From Aeoliella straminimaris (lineage in GTDB: Bacteria; Planctomycetota; Planctomycetia; Pirellulales; Lacipirellulaceae): a stretch of 64,000 nucleotides of DNA. The stretch spans positions 186,001 through 250,000 of the forward strand of contig NZ_JAMXLR010000036.1 of the NCBI RefSeq assembly GCF_024054565.1, in the 5' to 3' direction. The notes beneath the pieces were generated by a model that was not told the DNA's origin, made no database searches, and saw nothing but the letters and a program-made list of their open reading frames with translations. The translations under genes were made by a program, and so were the position numbers. Shown here one piece after another: positions 16,475 to 25,393 of this stretch (the first letter of the stretch is position 1; each line of letters opens with the position of its first letter).

Positions 16475-17491
16475 ATGAGTGAATCTCAACCCGCTGGCTC
16501 CGAGCAATTGCGTCTGATTGCCGCCACCTATACGCCCTTCAACGCGGACGGATCCATCGACCTGGCGGCGATTCCGAAGTACGCCAGTTACTTGCTGGAG
16601 CACGGCATCCGCGACGTGTTTATCAATGGCACCACCGGCGAGAGCCTGTCGCTGACGACCGACGAACGCAAGCAACTGGCGGAAGCGTGGGCGCAGCATT
16701 CTGATGAACTCGGCCTCATCATCCATACGGGGCATAACAGCCTGCCGGAAGCGGTGGAGCTGGCCGCGCACGCAAAAGCTGTGGGCGCGGTGGCCATTTC
16801 GGCCATGCCTCCAAGCTTCCTGCGGCCGGATACCATGGGAGACCTGCTAGAGTTCTTGGCCTGCGTCGCCGCGGCGGCACCTCAAACACCGTTCTACTAC
16901 TATCACATTCCTTCGCTCACGCACGTTCCCTTGATGGTGGACGCGTTCCTGGAGCTTGCTATCGACCGGATTCCCAGCTTTGCGGGGATGAAGTTCACGC
17001 ATGAGGATCTGGCCGAATTCGCCGAGTGCAAACAGAAGTGGGGCAATCGTTTGGAGATGATGTTCGGCCGCGACGAGCTATTGTTGCCCGCCCTGGCCGT
17101 TGGGGCCCAGTCGGCTGTGGGTAGCTTCTACAACATTATTCCAGAGGCGTTTCTGGCGATTGGTCAGCGTCTCTCGCAGCAGGACCTGGATGGCGCTAAT
17201 CAGTGGGCCATCTACGCCAACCGGTATATCGACCTCTGTAAGCAGGTGGGCGTTGCGCCTGCTGGAAAGTGGCTGTTGTCGCAACGCGGGATTTGCAGTC
17301 CCCGGTTGCGGCTCCCCTTGGCGGCACTTGCTGAGTCCAAGCAGGAGTGGCTGGGAGAGGAAATCCAACGCTTGCCACAGCCCGAGATGCCACCGAAACG
17401 ACACGACGCGCCGCTTCGAACTCCTCACGCCTCGGCAAGTAACCATGGCGGGGCGAATAGCGATCCCGAGTCGTTGGCTGGTCAACAGTAA
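16475..17491 (+). CDS. nanA: N-acetylneuraminate lyase (paralog 1)
   Basis: A 338-residue cytoplasmic aldolase that cleaves N-acetylneuraminate to N-acetylmannosamine and pyruvate. Diagnostic features are the carboxylate loop GTTGES (residues 52-57), the family-specific YYYHIPSLT with catalytic Tyr143, Schiff-base Lys173 in GMKFT, and the segment RDELLLPALAVGAQSAVGSFYN, close to the DEMLL...GA.GAVGSTYN of vertebrate and bacterial N-acetylneuraminate lyases. The ATG at 16475 fits the usual family N terminus; an ATG at 16391 would add 28 unconserved residues. The tail beyond about residue 295 is longer than in typical members. It is first in a plus-strand operon with the mutarotase-symporter, sulfatase and sialidase, which supports a sialic-acid role. 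Confidence 0.9.
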   Translation: MSESQPAGSEQLRLIAATYTPFNADGSIDLAAIPKYASYLLEHGIRDVFINGTTGESLSLTTDERKQLAEAWAQHSDELGLIIHTGHNSLPEAVELAAHAKAVGAVAISAMPPSFLRPDTMGDLLEFLACVAAAAPQTPFYYYHIPSLTHVPLMVDAFLELAIDRIPSFAGMKFTHEDLAEFAECKQKWGNRLEMMFGRDELLLPALAVGAQSAVGSFYNIIPEAFLAIGQRLSQQDLDGANQWAIYANRYIDLCKQVGVAPAGKWLLSQRGICSPRLRLPLAALAESKQEWLGEEIQRLPQPEMPPKRHDAPLRTPHASASNHGGANSDPESLAGQQ

Positions 17492-17546
17492 GGTTCGCTA
17501 GGCGGGCCGACAAGACTCGCACTGTTATTGACTCGCCGTTTTCCGC

Positions 17547-20213
17547 ATGACGCGTATATTGCCCTTTCGATTCAAGATGCATCGACTCCTTGTGAAACTC
17601 TCTCTATTTGTCACCGGCCTGCTCCTGATGGCAGGTTCGTACGGCATTGCCGAGGAGCAAGATCCGAACGCATGGCTGCAGTGGCGTGCTCTTCCCGACC
17701 TGCCCGACTCATTGGGGGTCGCCGGCCCCATTGTGGGAGTGAGCCACGACTGCTTGATTGTCGCCGGTGGTGCCAACTTCCCCCGTCCGGTGTGGGACAA
17801 CGCCAAGCAGTGGCACGATTCGGTCCACATCCTGATTCGCGACGGCGAGCAACAGTTCACCTGGAAAGAAGGGGGCAAACTGCCCGTACCTGTGGCCTAT
17901 ACCGCGGTGGCGACTTGGTCGGAGCGGGTAGTGGTGTTGGGGGGCAACGATGCCGAGCAGGTGTTCGACACGGCGATGCTGCTGGAGTATGCCGAGAAGG
18001 AGTCGAAACTTCAGGTCACCGAGCTCCCCCGCCTGCCTTCGACATGCGTTTACGGTCAGGCGGCCGTGGTTGGCGACAAGGTCTATCTATCGGGCGGACA
18101 GGCTGGCCAGGAGTTGTCGACGGCCATGGATAAGTTGTGGTCGCTCGATCTGGGCGAGGCAACCGATGGCAAGGTGCCGGTCTGGAACGAATTGCCGCCT
18201 TGTCCTGGCGGCGTGAGAGCCTTTCATTTGATGGTCGCTCAGCACAACGGCTACGACCAATGCCTGTACGTGATCGGTGGTCGGCGCGAGGTAGATGGGA
18301 AGGTGGTCTTCTTGTCGGACAACTGGGAGTTCAATCCCCGCACGAATACTTGGCGCGAGCGACAGGCGGCCCCTCAGCCTACCGCTGCCGGTACAGCGGT
18401 TTCGAGTGGCCAGAGCCACGTCCTTGTGCTGAGCGGGGCCGACGGCAGCCTGTTTGACCAAGCGGATGATCTTCGCGACAACCATCCTGGCTTTCCCAAG
18501 CGCGCTTACGCGTACCACACCATTACCGACTCTTGGGAGCAATTCGGCGACCTTCCACAGAATCAAGTGACCACGCCGGCGGTGAAGTGGGGCGATGCCT
18601 TCATCGTCGCCAGTGGCGAGATCCGCCCCCGTGTTCGCACGCCGGCCGTCTGGGCAGTAACCCCCATTCAACGTTCGGCCAACTTCGGGCCACTGAATTA
18701 CTTTGTGCTGATCTCTTATCTGCTCGCGATGGTAGGCGTGGGCCTGTACTGCAATCGAAACAACAAGAACACCGACGACTACTTTCGTGGCGGCAAACAA
18801 CTTCCGTGGTGGGCAGCTGGGTGTAGTATTTTTGCGACCATGCTCAGCTCGCTGACCTTCACAGGCATCCCCTCGAAGGCTTTCGCTCAGGATTGGGTGT
18901 ACGCAGTCGGCAACTTCATGATCCCGGTGGTTGCCATTCTGGCCGTGTATCTCGCCTTGCCCTTCTATCGGATGCTGGATGTTACCAGTGCGTATGAATA
19001 CCTGGAGTTGCGTTTCAATCGTTCGGTTCGCAAATTCGGTAGCCTGAGTTTCACGCTGTTTCACTTGTTCCGCATGGCCGTGGTCATGTCGCTCACAGGG
19101 TTGGCCCTTGCGATCGCCACGCCACTAACACCCACGCAATGTGTACTGCTGATGGGGGTGCTGAGCATTGCTTACTGCACCATTGGTGGTATTGAGGCGG
19201 TGATTTGGACCGATACGATTCAAACCTGCGTGTTGTTCGGCGGGGCGCTACTGGCGCTGGCCTTGCTTGTCGGCGACACCGGACTCGAGACCTTCACGAC
19301 CACCGCCGTGGCAGACGAAAAACTGCAACTAGCCAATTTCGATTGGAGCCCCACCAGCACCCAGTTGGCTCTGTGGGTGGTGATTGTTGGTGCCATCGGC
19401 CAGAACGTGTCGTCCTACACAGCTGATCAGGCCGTTGTGCAGCGATATCTTACTACCCCCACCGACCAGCTTGCCGCCCGGTCGATTTGGACCAATGCAG
19501 TGCTGACCATTCCGGCTACGTTGCTGTTCTTTGGTATCGGCACGGCCTTGTACGCATTCTATAAGGTCCATCCCGAGCGGCTTTCGCCCACCATTTCCAC
19601 CGACCAAGTCTTTCCCTACTTCATCGCCAGCGAGATGCCCATCGGCATTTCGGGGTTGGTGGTTGCTGGCATCTTCGCGGCCGCCCAATCCACCGTCAGC
19701 ACCAGCATGAACTCCATCGCCACGACCATCGTGACCGACTTCCTCCAAGGGCGAGGGCAGGTGGACGAAGAGCGAAGCTATCTGGGCGCTGCCCGATGGA
19801 TTACATTTTCGACGGGCGTCATTGGAACCTTGGTGGCCTTGATGTTCGTAGACCCGCAAATCAAGTCGCTGTTCGACACCTTCTTGCAGGTGATTGGGCT
19901 CTTCATGGGGGTGTTGGGTGGCTTGTTTGCGTTAGGCTTTGTAAGCAAACGAGCCAATGGATTCGGCGCTATGTGCGGGGCTCTAGTGGGCGCCGCCACC
20001 ATGTTCGCCGTGTGGCGTTACACCGCGATCAATGGCTACCTCTATACGACGATTGGCATTCTCACCTGCATGGTGGTCGGCTGGGTTGCCAGCTTCCTGG
20101 CGCCCTCACCCGATCCTGACACAAAACGCCTTACCCTATACGCCTTGGCTGGCATGCGAAGCACGCAGCGCAACGCAGTCCAATCCACCGTTCCCGCAGG
20201 CACAAGTTCCTGA
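17547..20213 (+). CDS. Sialic-acid mutarotase (NanM-type Kelch) fused to a sodium:solute symporter
   Basis: An 888-residue fusion. After a signal peptide (about residues 1-35; an ATG at 17577 is an alternative start) comes an extracytoplasmic Kelch propeller (about 40-370) with blades marked by VAGGANFP, VVLGGND, YLSGGQ, YVIGGRR and ASGEIRPRVRTPAVW, matching N-acetylneuraminate epimerase NanM/YjhT. From about residue 378 to 860 follows a 13-14 helix SSS-family symporter with GGKQLPWWAAG, the SYTADQAVVQRYL signature and the sodium-site STVSTSMNS. The expected role is to convert released alpha-sialic acid to the beta form at the membrane and import it with sodium. Its stop overlaps the next ATG by one base (TGATG). 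Kelch-SSS fusions occur in planctomycetes; the substrate assignment is inferred from domain and context. Confidence 0.9.
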   Translation: MTRILPFRFKMHRLLVKLSLFVTGLLLMAGSYGIAEEQDPNAWLQWRALPDLPDSLGVAGPIVGVSHDCLIVAGGANFPRPVWDNAKQWHDSVHILIRDGEQQFTWKEGGKLPVPVAYTAVATWSERVVVLGGNDAEQVFDTAMLLEYAEKESKLQVTELPRLPSTCVYGQAAVVGDKVYLSGGQAGQELSTAMDKLWSLDLGEATDGKVPVWNELPPCPGGVRAFHLMVAQHNGYDQCLYVIGGRREVDGKVVFLSDNWEFNPRTNTWRERQAAPQPTAAGTAVSSGQSHVLVLSGADGSLFDQADDLRDNHPGFPKRAYAYHTITDSWEQFGDLPQNQVTTPAVKWGDAFIVASGEIRPRVRTPAVWAVTPIQRSANFGPLNYFVLISYLLAMVGVGLYCNRNNKNTDDYFRGGKQLPWWAAGCSIFATMLSSLTFTGIPSKAFAQDWVYAVGNFMIPVVAILAVYLALPFYRMLDVTSAYEYLELRFNRSVRKFGSLSFTLFHLFRMAVVMSLTGLALAIATPLTPTQCVLLMGVLSIAYCTIGGIEAVIWTDTIQTCVLFGGALLALALLVGDTGLETFTTTAVADEKLQLANFDWSPTSTQLALWVVIVGAIGQNVSSYTADQAVVQRYLTTPTDQLAARSIWTNAVLTIPATLLFFGIGTALYAFYKVHPERLSPTISTDQVFPYFIASEMPIGISGLVVAGIFAAAQSTVSTSMNSIATTIVTDFLQGRGQVDEERSYLGAARWITFSTGVIGTLVALMFVDPQIKSLFDTFLQVIGLFMGVLGGLFALGFVSKRANGFGAMCGALVGAATMFAVWRYTAINGYLYTTIGILTCMVVGWVASFLAPSPDPDTKRLTLYALAGMRSTQRNAVQSTVPAGTSS

Positions 20214-21697
20214 TGCAATCGAAGCGAGTCTTATCGCTGCTACCAATTGTCATGGCGGCCTTCGTCACGGTGACTTGCTGGGGGGCCTGCACCGCCGCTG
20301 GGAAGGATCGTCCCAATGTTCTTTTCATCGCGGTGGATGATTTGCGACCGGCGCTAGGCTGCTATGGCGACCTTCAGGCAAAGTCTCCGGCAATCGACTC
20401 CCTGGCCGCCCGAGGTACCATGTTTCGCCGCGCCTACTGCCAGCAGTCGTTGTGCAACCCCTCGCGTGCATCGGTGATGACGGGACTGCGACCTGATTCG
20501 ATACAAGTTTGGGACCTGCAAGCCCATTTTCGTGACCATCAACCGGATGTGGTCACGCTACCTCAGTTGTTCAAGCAGCACGGGTACTACACTCAGAGCA
20601 TTGGCAAGGTGTACCACGGTGGTGGCCGGCCGGCCAAGGATCCCCCATCGTGGACCGCAAAGCCCGTGCTAGATATCGAGCGATCGGCCCAGGGCCGCTA
20701 CGCGACGCGCCACAATCTAAGCGGCAGCGGACTGAAAAGGGACTCGACCGAAAGTGCCGATGTGCCCGACAACGCCTATGTGGATGGTGTTGCATGCGAT
20801 CGAGCCTGTAAGACGCTCCAGCGACTGGCGGAATCGCAGCGACCTTTTTTTCTGGCGGTTGGTTTTCGCAAGCCTCATCTGCCATTCTGTGCGCCGCAAC
20901 GTTATTGGGAGATGACATCCGGCAGAGTAAATGCGGTGCCACGGCATCCTGATCTATCGCAAGGCGCGCCCGAGCTGGCCACTCGCAGTTGGGGCGAGTT
21001 GGAGGGATACCGGGACATTCCCGATTCACCTTCAACCAACTTGTCTTCGCAAGACATCGCCAGGTTGCGACACGGATACTATGCCTGCGTGGCATACACT
21101 GATGCATTGGTTGCCCGCCTGATCGATCAGCTCTCAGCCAGTGGTCTGGCGGACCGCACGATCGTGGTGCTGTGGGGCGACCATGGTTTTCATGTGGGAG
21201 AGTTGGGGCTGTGGACCAAAGGCAATAACTTCGAGTTGGGAACCAGATCGCCGCTTGTTATCTACGATCCCCGCATCGAGAAGCCAGTCCACGATGCCGA
21301 AACAATCGTGGAACTGTTGGACATCTATCCAACATTAGCCGAGCTTTGCGAACTGGAATCGCCCTCCTCGCTGGAAGGGCGAAGTCTGGTCAAGCAACTG
21401 AGCGACCCTGCTAACGATACCGACCGGGTCGCCTATTCGCAGTTCCCGCGGGCGGCGAATGGCAGTCGGCACCGGGGCCGTGGCGCGTATATGGGATACG
21501 CTATCCGAACCAATGAACTTCGTTTCGTCGAGTGGCGAGACAGCGATACCGGGGAGGTCGTTGCTGCCGAGTTGTACGATCATACGCTCGACCCGCATGA
21601 ATCCAAGAACCGGATCGACGACGAAACTTACACTGCTCGACGGAAAGAACTCCGGCAACGATTGCGGAGTCAGTTTCCGATCTCTCCGACATCTTGA
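20213..21697 (+). CDS. Iduronate-2-sulfatase-type sulfatase
   Basis: A 494-residue secreted sulfatase. Signal peptide to about residue 29; metal-binding VDDLRP; formylglycine motif C81-N-P-S-R followed by ASVMTGLRPDS; GDHGFHVGELGLWTKG in the second metal and substrate segment; C-terminal ELYDHTLDPHESKN. The start codon overlaps the symporter stop (TGATG), so the two are translationally coupled, a strong hint that the sulfatase acts on the same glycan whose sugar is imported. Which sulfated sugar is attacked is unknown. Maturation needs a formylglycine-generating or anaerobic maturating enzyme, not in the window. Confidence 0.93.
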   Translation: MQSKRVLSLLPIVMAAFVTVTCWGACTAAGKDRPNVLFIAVDDLRPALGCYGDLQAKSPAIDSLAARGTMFRRAYCQQSLCNPSRASVMTGLRPDSIQVWDLQAHFRDHQPDVVTLPQLFKQHGYYTQSIGKVYHGGGRPAKDPPSWTAKPVLDIERSAQGRYATRHNLSGSGLKRDSTESADVPDNAYVDGVACDRACKTLQRLAESQRPFFLAVGFRKPHLPFCAPQRYWEMTSGRVNAVPRHPDLSQGAPELATRSWGELEGYRDIPDSPSTNLSSQDIARLRHGYYACVAYTDALVARLIDQLSASGLADRTIVVLWGDHGFHVGELGLWTKGNNFELGTRSPLVIYDPRIEKPVHDAETIVELLDIYPTLAELCELESPSSLEGRSLVKQLSDPANDTDRVAYSQFPRAANGSRHRGRGAYMGYAIRTNELRFVEWRDSDTGEVVAAELYDHTLDPHESKNRIDDETYTARRKELRQRLRSQFPISPTS

Positions 21698-21745
21698 GTG
21701 TATTGTTGCTGCTAGTCCCGTTCCAGTAACTACAGGGGTTATACG

Positions 21746-22957
21746 ATGGCTCTACGTTCTTTGTATCGCTGTGTACTTAAGGCGATCGTTGTGGTCGGTC
21801 TGCTCTCCGGCATCGCCGGCGCTGAGCAGGCCATGCCGTCGGACGATCCCTCCTTCGAATCCCAGGTGTTATTTGAGGCCGGTCACCAGGGGTATCGCAC
21901 TTATCGTATCCCATCGCTAGTCATGACTCCCAAGGGAACTTTGCTGGCCGCCGTGGCGGCGCGGTACGACGGGCATGGCGACTGGTCGGACATCGACACG
22001 ATGGTCCGCCGAAGCGTTGATGGGGGCAAAACCTGGACCCCGCAAGCCATTGTGACCGACGACGGTAAGAACACCGTGGACAATGCGACCTTTATCGTCG
22101 ACCCCCAATCGGGCAAGGTCTACCTGATGTACCAGATCAACTATGCCCGTGCTTATTTAAAGGTATCGGACGACGAGGGGGAGCGATGGTCTGCTCCGCG
22201 CGAAATCACTTCGGTATTCGAGCAGTTTCGCGACCGCGACGGCTACGACTGGGAAGTCATCGCCATGGGGCCAGGGCACGGAATTGTCACCCACAGTGGG
22301 CGGTTTATAGTGCCGGTGTGGCTTTCGACCAGTCATAAGCATCGCCCGTCGATCGCTGCCACGATTTACAGCGACGACCAAGGTGCCACCTGGCAGGCTG
22401 GCGAGATCATTGCCGAGCACAACGATCATACTCCCAATCCGAGTGAGCATGTGCTCGTCGCACTGGCTGACGGACGTGTGATGGCGAACATGCGAACCGA
22501 GTCACCTCAGTACCGCCGCTTCCTGGCCTTCAGCCCGGACGGGGTGAGTAACTGGAGCGAACCGCAGTCGCACCCACAACTGGTCGAGCCTATTTGCATG
22601 GGCAGCATGACTCGTTTGGACGTGCCGGGACGCGAGAAACAGTCAAACCTGCTGCTGTTCTGCAATCCCAACAGCGAAGCTCCTCGCACTTCGAGTTCCG
22701 GCGCCAAATGGGGAGCAAGAAAACGCCAGAATGTGACCATCCGCGTCAGCGACGACCAGGGCACCACTTGGCCGCTCTCCCGCAGCATCGAACCGCAAGA
22801 CAGCGGCTACAGCGACGTGGCCGTGGGGCCCGACGGAATGATCTACGTCCTCTATGAGTCGGGAAAGGTGAACGAGCACGGGGCGTTTATCCCCGGCAAT
22901 ATCACGCTCGCCAGGTTCAACCTGGCGTGGATTGAAGACGGCAGCTCCCCTGAATAG
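21746..22957 (+). CDS. Secreted exo-alpha-sialidase
   Basis: A 403-residue sialidase. ATG at 21746 has AGGGG 7 bases upstream. Signal peptide about 1-26 (cleavage near AGA-EQA). The propeller begins YRTYRIPSLV (arginine of the catalytic triad) with Asp boxes SVDGGKTW, SDDEGERW, SDDQGATW and SDDQGTTW and the C-terminal QDSGYSDVAV typical of family GH33. No anchor or dockerin. It ends the nanA-symporter-sulfatase-sialidase operon and converges on the DUF1080 gene; a short ACCGC-CTC-GCGGT hairpin (22965-22977) follows the stop. Confidence 0.92.
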   Translation: MALRSLYRCVLKAIVVVGLLSGIAGAEQAMPSDDPSFESQVLFEAGHQGYRTYRIPSLVMTPKGTLLAAVAARYDGHGDWSDIDTMVRRSVDGGKTWTPQAIVTDDGKNTVDNATFIVDPQSGKVYLMYQINYARAYLKVSDDEGERWSAPREITSVFEQFRDRDGYDWEVIAMGPGHGIVTHSGRFIVPVWLSTSHKHRPSIAATIYSDDQGATWQAGEIIAEHNDHTPNPSEHVLVALADGRVMANMRTESPQYRRFLAFSPDGVSNWSEPQSHPQLVEPICMGSMTRLDVPGREKQSNLLLFCNPNSEAPRTSSSGAKWGARKRQNVTIRVSDDQGTTWPLSRSIEPQDSGYSDVAVGPDGMIYVLYESGKVNEHGAFIPGNITLARFNLAWIEDGSSPE

Positions 22958-23040
22958 ACGGTTGACCGCCTCGCGGTGCGGTAAGCGGAGTTTCGACGCG
23001 CTACGCTGCTAAATGGCGATTGCAGCAGTCGATCGCGTTG

Positions 23041-23832
23041 TCATTCGGATTCAAACCAGCCCGCTTTGTCATCCAGGGGGCGGATCCAGACATTGCGGAA
23101 GCGGACTTGAGAATCATGGTCCTGCAGGTACAGTGGTCCAACTTCGTGCTCCCGAATCTGCTTGTTAACTTTCTTCGTGTAGTCGGTCACGTCGAACTTC
23201 ATCGGTGCGTATCGCGACGTCGGCTCGCTGAACTCGGTTCTATCCTGTACCAACACTCCGTTTAGCAGGGCGGTGATGCTGCCAGGTGTGGTCACCTTGC
23301 CCGTGTGATTGCGACGGGGGGCCTTGAATAAAATGTCGTAGGTTTGCCATTCGCCAGCGGCACGCCCGGCATTCACCAGAGGCGGTTTGATTCCATAGAG
23401 CGATCCAATCGTAAGCTCTGGCCGGTCGGCGTTTTCATCTACGGCGTAAATCTGCAACTCGCAGATGCCATGAAAATAGAGTCCACTGTTGCCGTGCGCG
23501 CGATCCTGGCGTGGCTGTTGAAACTCGAGGTGTATTTGAGCGTCGCGGAAGTGATAGGTTGTCCAGACGCCGCGGTTTGTCTTCTGCAGGCCCGGCACCA
23601 CCAGTTCGTTCCCCTCAATCGGCCAGTCGCAGGGAGAACCATCGACCTTGACGAAATGTCGGGAATCGGAGCCATCGAAAATAACCACGGCATCCGAAGG
23701 AGGTGCGCCGGGCGGCGTTTCGACGAAAGGCACCTCGGCGGTGCATTGGTGCGGCGCCGTGGAAAGTGCGAGTATCGCTCCATAGATCGCTGCGCGGCAG
23801 TAGGTACTCGAGTTGATGTGCAGAGGTGTCAC
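23041..23832 (-). CDS. DUF1080 (3-keto-disaccharide hydrolase-type) secreted protein
   Basis: A 263-residue secreted protein with a signal peptide (about 1-32) and one concanavalin-like DUF1080 domain: FDGSDSRHFVKVDGSPCDWPIEGNELVV, then HLEFQQPR, NSGLYFHG.CELQI, GEWQTYDILFKAPR and LNGVLVQDRTE. The family includes hydrolases of 3-keto-glycosides and many carbohydrate-binding proteins of unknown activity; it is greatly expanded in planctomycetes. Last gene in the regulator-3 block. Enzymatic activity cannot be told from sequence. Confidence 0.88.
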   Translation of the reverse strand: MTPLHINSSTYCRAAIYGAILALSTAPHQCTAEVPFVETPPGAPPSDAVVIFDGSDSRHFVKVDGSPCDWPIEGNELVVPGLQKTNRGVWTTYHFRDAQIHLEFQQPRQDRAHGNSGLYFHGICELQIYAVDENADRPELTIGSLYGIKPPLVNAGRAAGEWQTYDILFKAPRRNHTGKVTTPGSITALLNGVLVQDRTEFSEPTSRYAPMKFDVTDYTKKVNKQIREHEVGPLYLQDHDSQVRFRNVWIRPLDDKAGWFESE

Positions 23833-23884
23833 TGCTGTCTCCAGCCAAATAGAAAATAACTACGACATGATCTGTCGGCTTGGT

Positions 23885-25228
23885 TTACCACAGACCGCCG
23901 CGATTCCAGAGCATCACGCGATTCTGCAGTTTGGCGTTGTTGTTGCTGCCTCGCTCGCCGGATAGATAGAGGATGCTTGGAAATCCGGGTTGCTGGTTGA
24001 AGCCGGTCGGTTTTTCGATATTGGGCAGCCAGTGAGGCGTTGCTGCATCGCGGTTCGATACCATCCGCGAAGTAAACGTGCGGCCGCCATCGTTGGATTG
24101 TGCCCAGATCACTTCACTCGTCCTGGTTCCCCACAGCGACGACTGCTTCACGTCGTCCGCGGCGGTCAATACCAAATACATCTGACCCTCTTCGCCAAAG
24201 ACCATTCCCCCTGGCATCCCTAGACCCCATCCTTTGGGCAAAGCGTCGATCTTGTCGTTCAGCGAGGTCTTTTTCCAGGCGTGTTCGTCATCGGGTGTGG
24301 CTATCCACGCTTGCCGTGGCAGGGTGCCATCAGGTTGCAGGGTGTTGTACAGAACGTAGGGTTGATTGTGGTCATCAACCGCGATGGCACTGCCACGCAG
24401 CGACGAGGAATTGGCGTGCTGGGGGCGCTGTTGTGGATCGACCACTTCAATTGGGTCGAGCGTCTTTGTAACGGCGGGTAGGGGAATGGAACTGCCGTCT
24501 GAACGCTGCCAGGTCTTACCAAAGTCGGTAGACTTCATGTAACCAAGCAGGTAAGCCCACCGTGGAGTGTCGCCATACAAGCGAGCAGAGAGGTGGAGCG
24601 TCTGATGATCGGGGCCCCAGGCCAGTGAATCCTGAAAATGCGAGTAGCTTCGCTCTCCGGCACGGATTATGGTGGCTTGTTTGACCCAGGGGCCATTGGG
24701 TGCTTTCGTGAACAGTTGCGTTTCCCAGGGCTGTTGGGCGGATCCGCGGTAGCGCGCCGTGAGATAGAGCGTGTCGTCCGGGCCTATAACCATTGTGGGA
24801 TACGTCAATCGGTCGCCAAATTCGACTTCGGTGGTCCACTCCGATGCATCGTTGGGGCGAACCGATTTGCGGTATCGCATGGGATCGGAATGCGGATAGT
24901 AGACGACGTGCAGGTACCCCTCTCCGTCGACCACCAAGTCGGGCCCGCCGTGATTATCGCGGGCTGGCCCGACGGAGTAGGCAGGCGACCATTTACCACT
25001 AGCGTGGTCGAGCGTCCGCACCTTAACTTCGAATCCTTGCTCATTCGAATCGAGCCACGCCACGTGGGTCTTGCCGTTGTGCGTGACGATCTTGTTGGCC
25101 TCGGCATAGCCGGTCGCACGTCCAGAGCCGTTGTGGGAGAGTTCAAAAGTGGAATCGGCTTGGGCCGTTGAACACAAAGTGAGCAGTATCAAGACACAGG
25201 CTAGACGATCGGTTGTTGAGTTAGTCAT
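23885..25228 (-). CDS. BNR-4 family propeller protein (sialidase-like)
   Basis: A 447-residue secreted protein with a signal peptide (about 1-24, cleavage after AQA) and a beta-propeller of the BNR-4 type: repeats such as NGKTHVAWLD, GEGYLHVVYYPHSDPMRYRKS and DDTLYLTARYR, plus Asp boxes STDFGKTW and SNDGGRTF. The sialidase YRIP arginine motif is absent, so classical GH33 activity is doubtful; BNR-4 proteins include putative glycoside hydrolases or lyases with uncharacterised substrates. It lies between a sialidase-like gene and the DUF1080 gene, all minus strand. Confidence 0.8.
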   Translation of the reverse strand: MTNSTTDRLACVLILLTLCSTAQADSTFELSHNGSGRATGYAEANKIVTHNGKTHVAWLDSNEQGFEVKVRTLDHASGKWSPAYSVGPARDNHGGPDLVVDGEGYLHVVYYPHSDPMRYRKSVRPNDASEWTTEVEFGDRLTYPTMVIGPDDTLYLTARYRGSAQQPWETQLFTKAPNGPWVKQATIIRAGERSYSHFQDSLAWGPDHQTLHLSARLYGDTPRWAYLLGYMKSTDFGKTWQRSDGSSIPLPAVTKTLDPIEVVDPQQRPQHANSSSLRGSAIAVDDHNQPYVLYNTLQPDGTLPRQAWIATPDDEHAWKKTSLNDKIDALPKGWGLGMPGGMVFGEEGQMYLVLTAADDVKQSSLWGTRTSEVIWAQSNDGGRTFTSRMVSNRDAATPHWLPNIEKPTGFNQQPGFPSILYLSGERGSNNNAKLQNRVMLWNRGGLW

Positions 25229-25393
25229 GCGCCATCTTCCGTTGAATATCTAGGCTGGAGTTTGCCACCGGTTTGGCTTTGCACCAATGTGGTCTGACTC
25301 CGTACTTTAGGCTCTTGCCTTATAGAATCGTGGTCCCCCTGCAGCGAACTGCACCCGGGTACTAAGTGCCGCCAGGGAGCTACCGCAAGGCGT

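Noticed and set aside
18087..19064. 325-codon minus-strand frame within the mutarotase-symporter gene
   Set aside because: Antisense shadow across the junction of two well-supported domains; composition is not protein-like.
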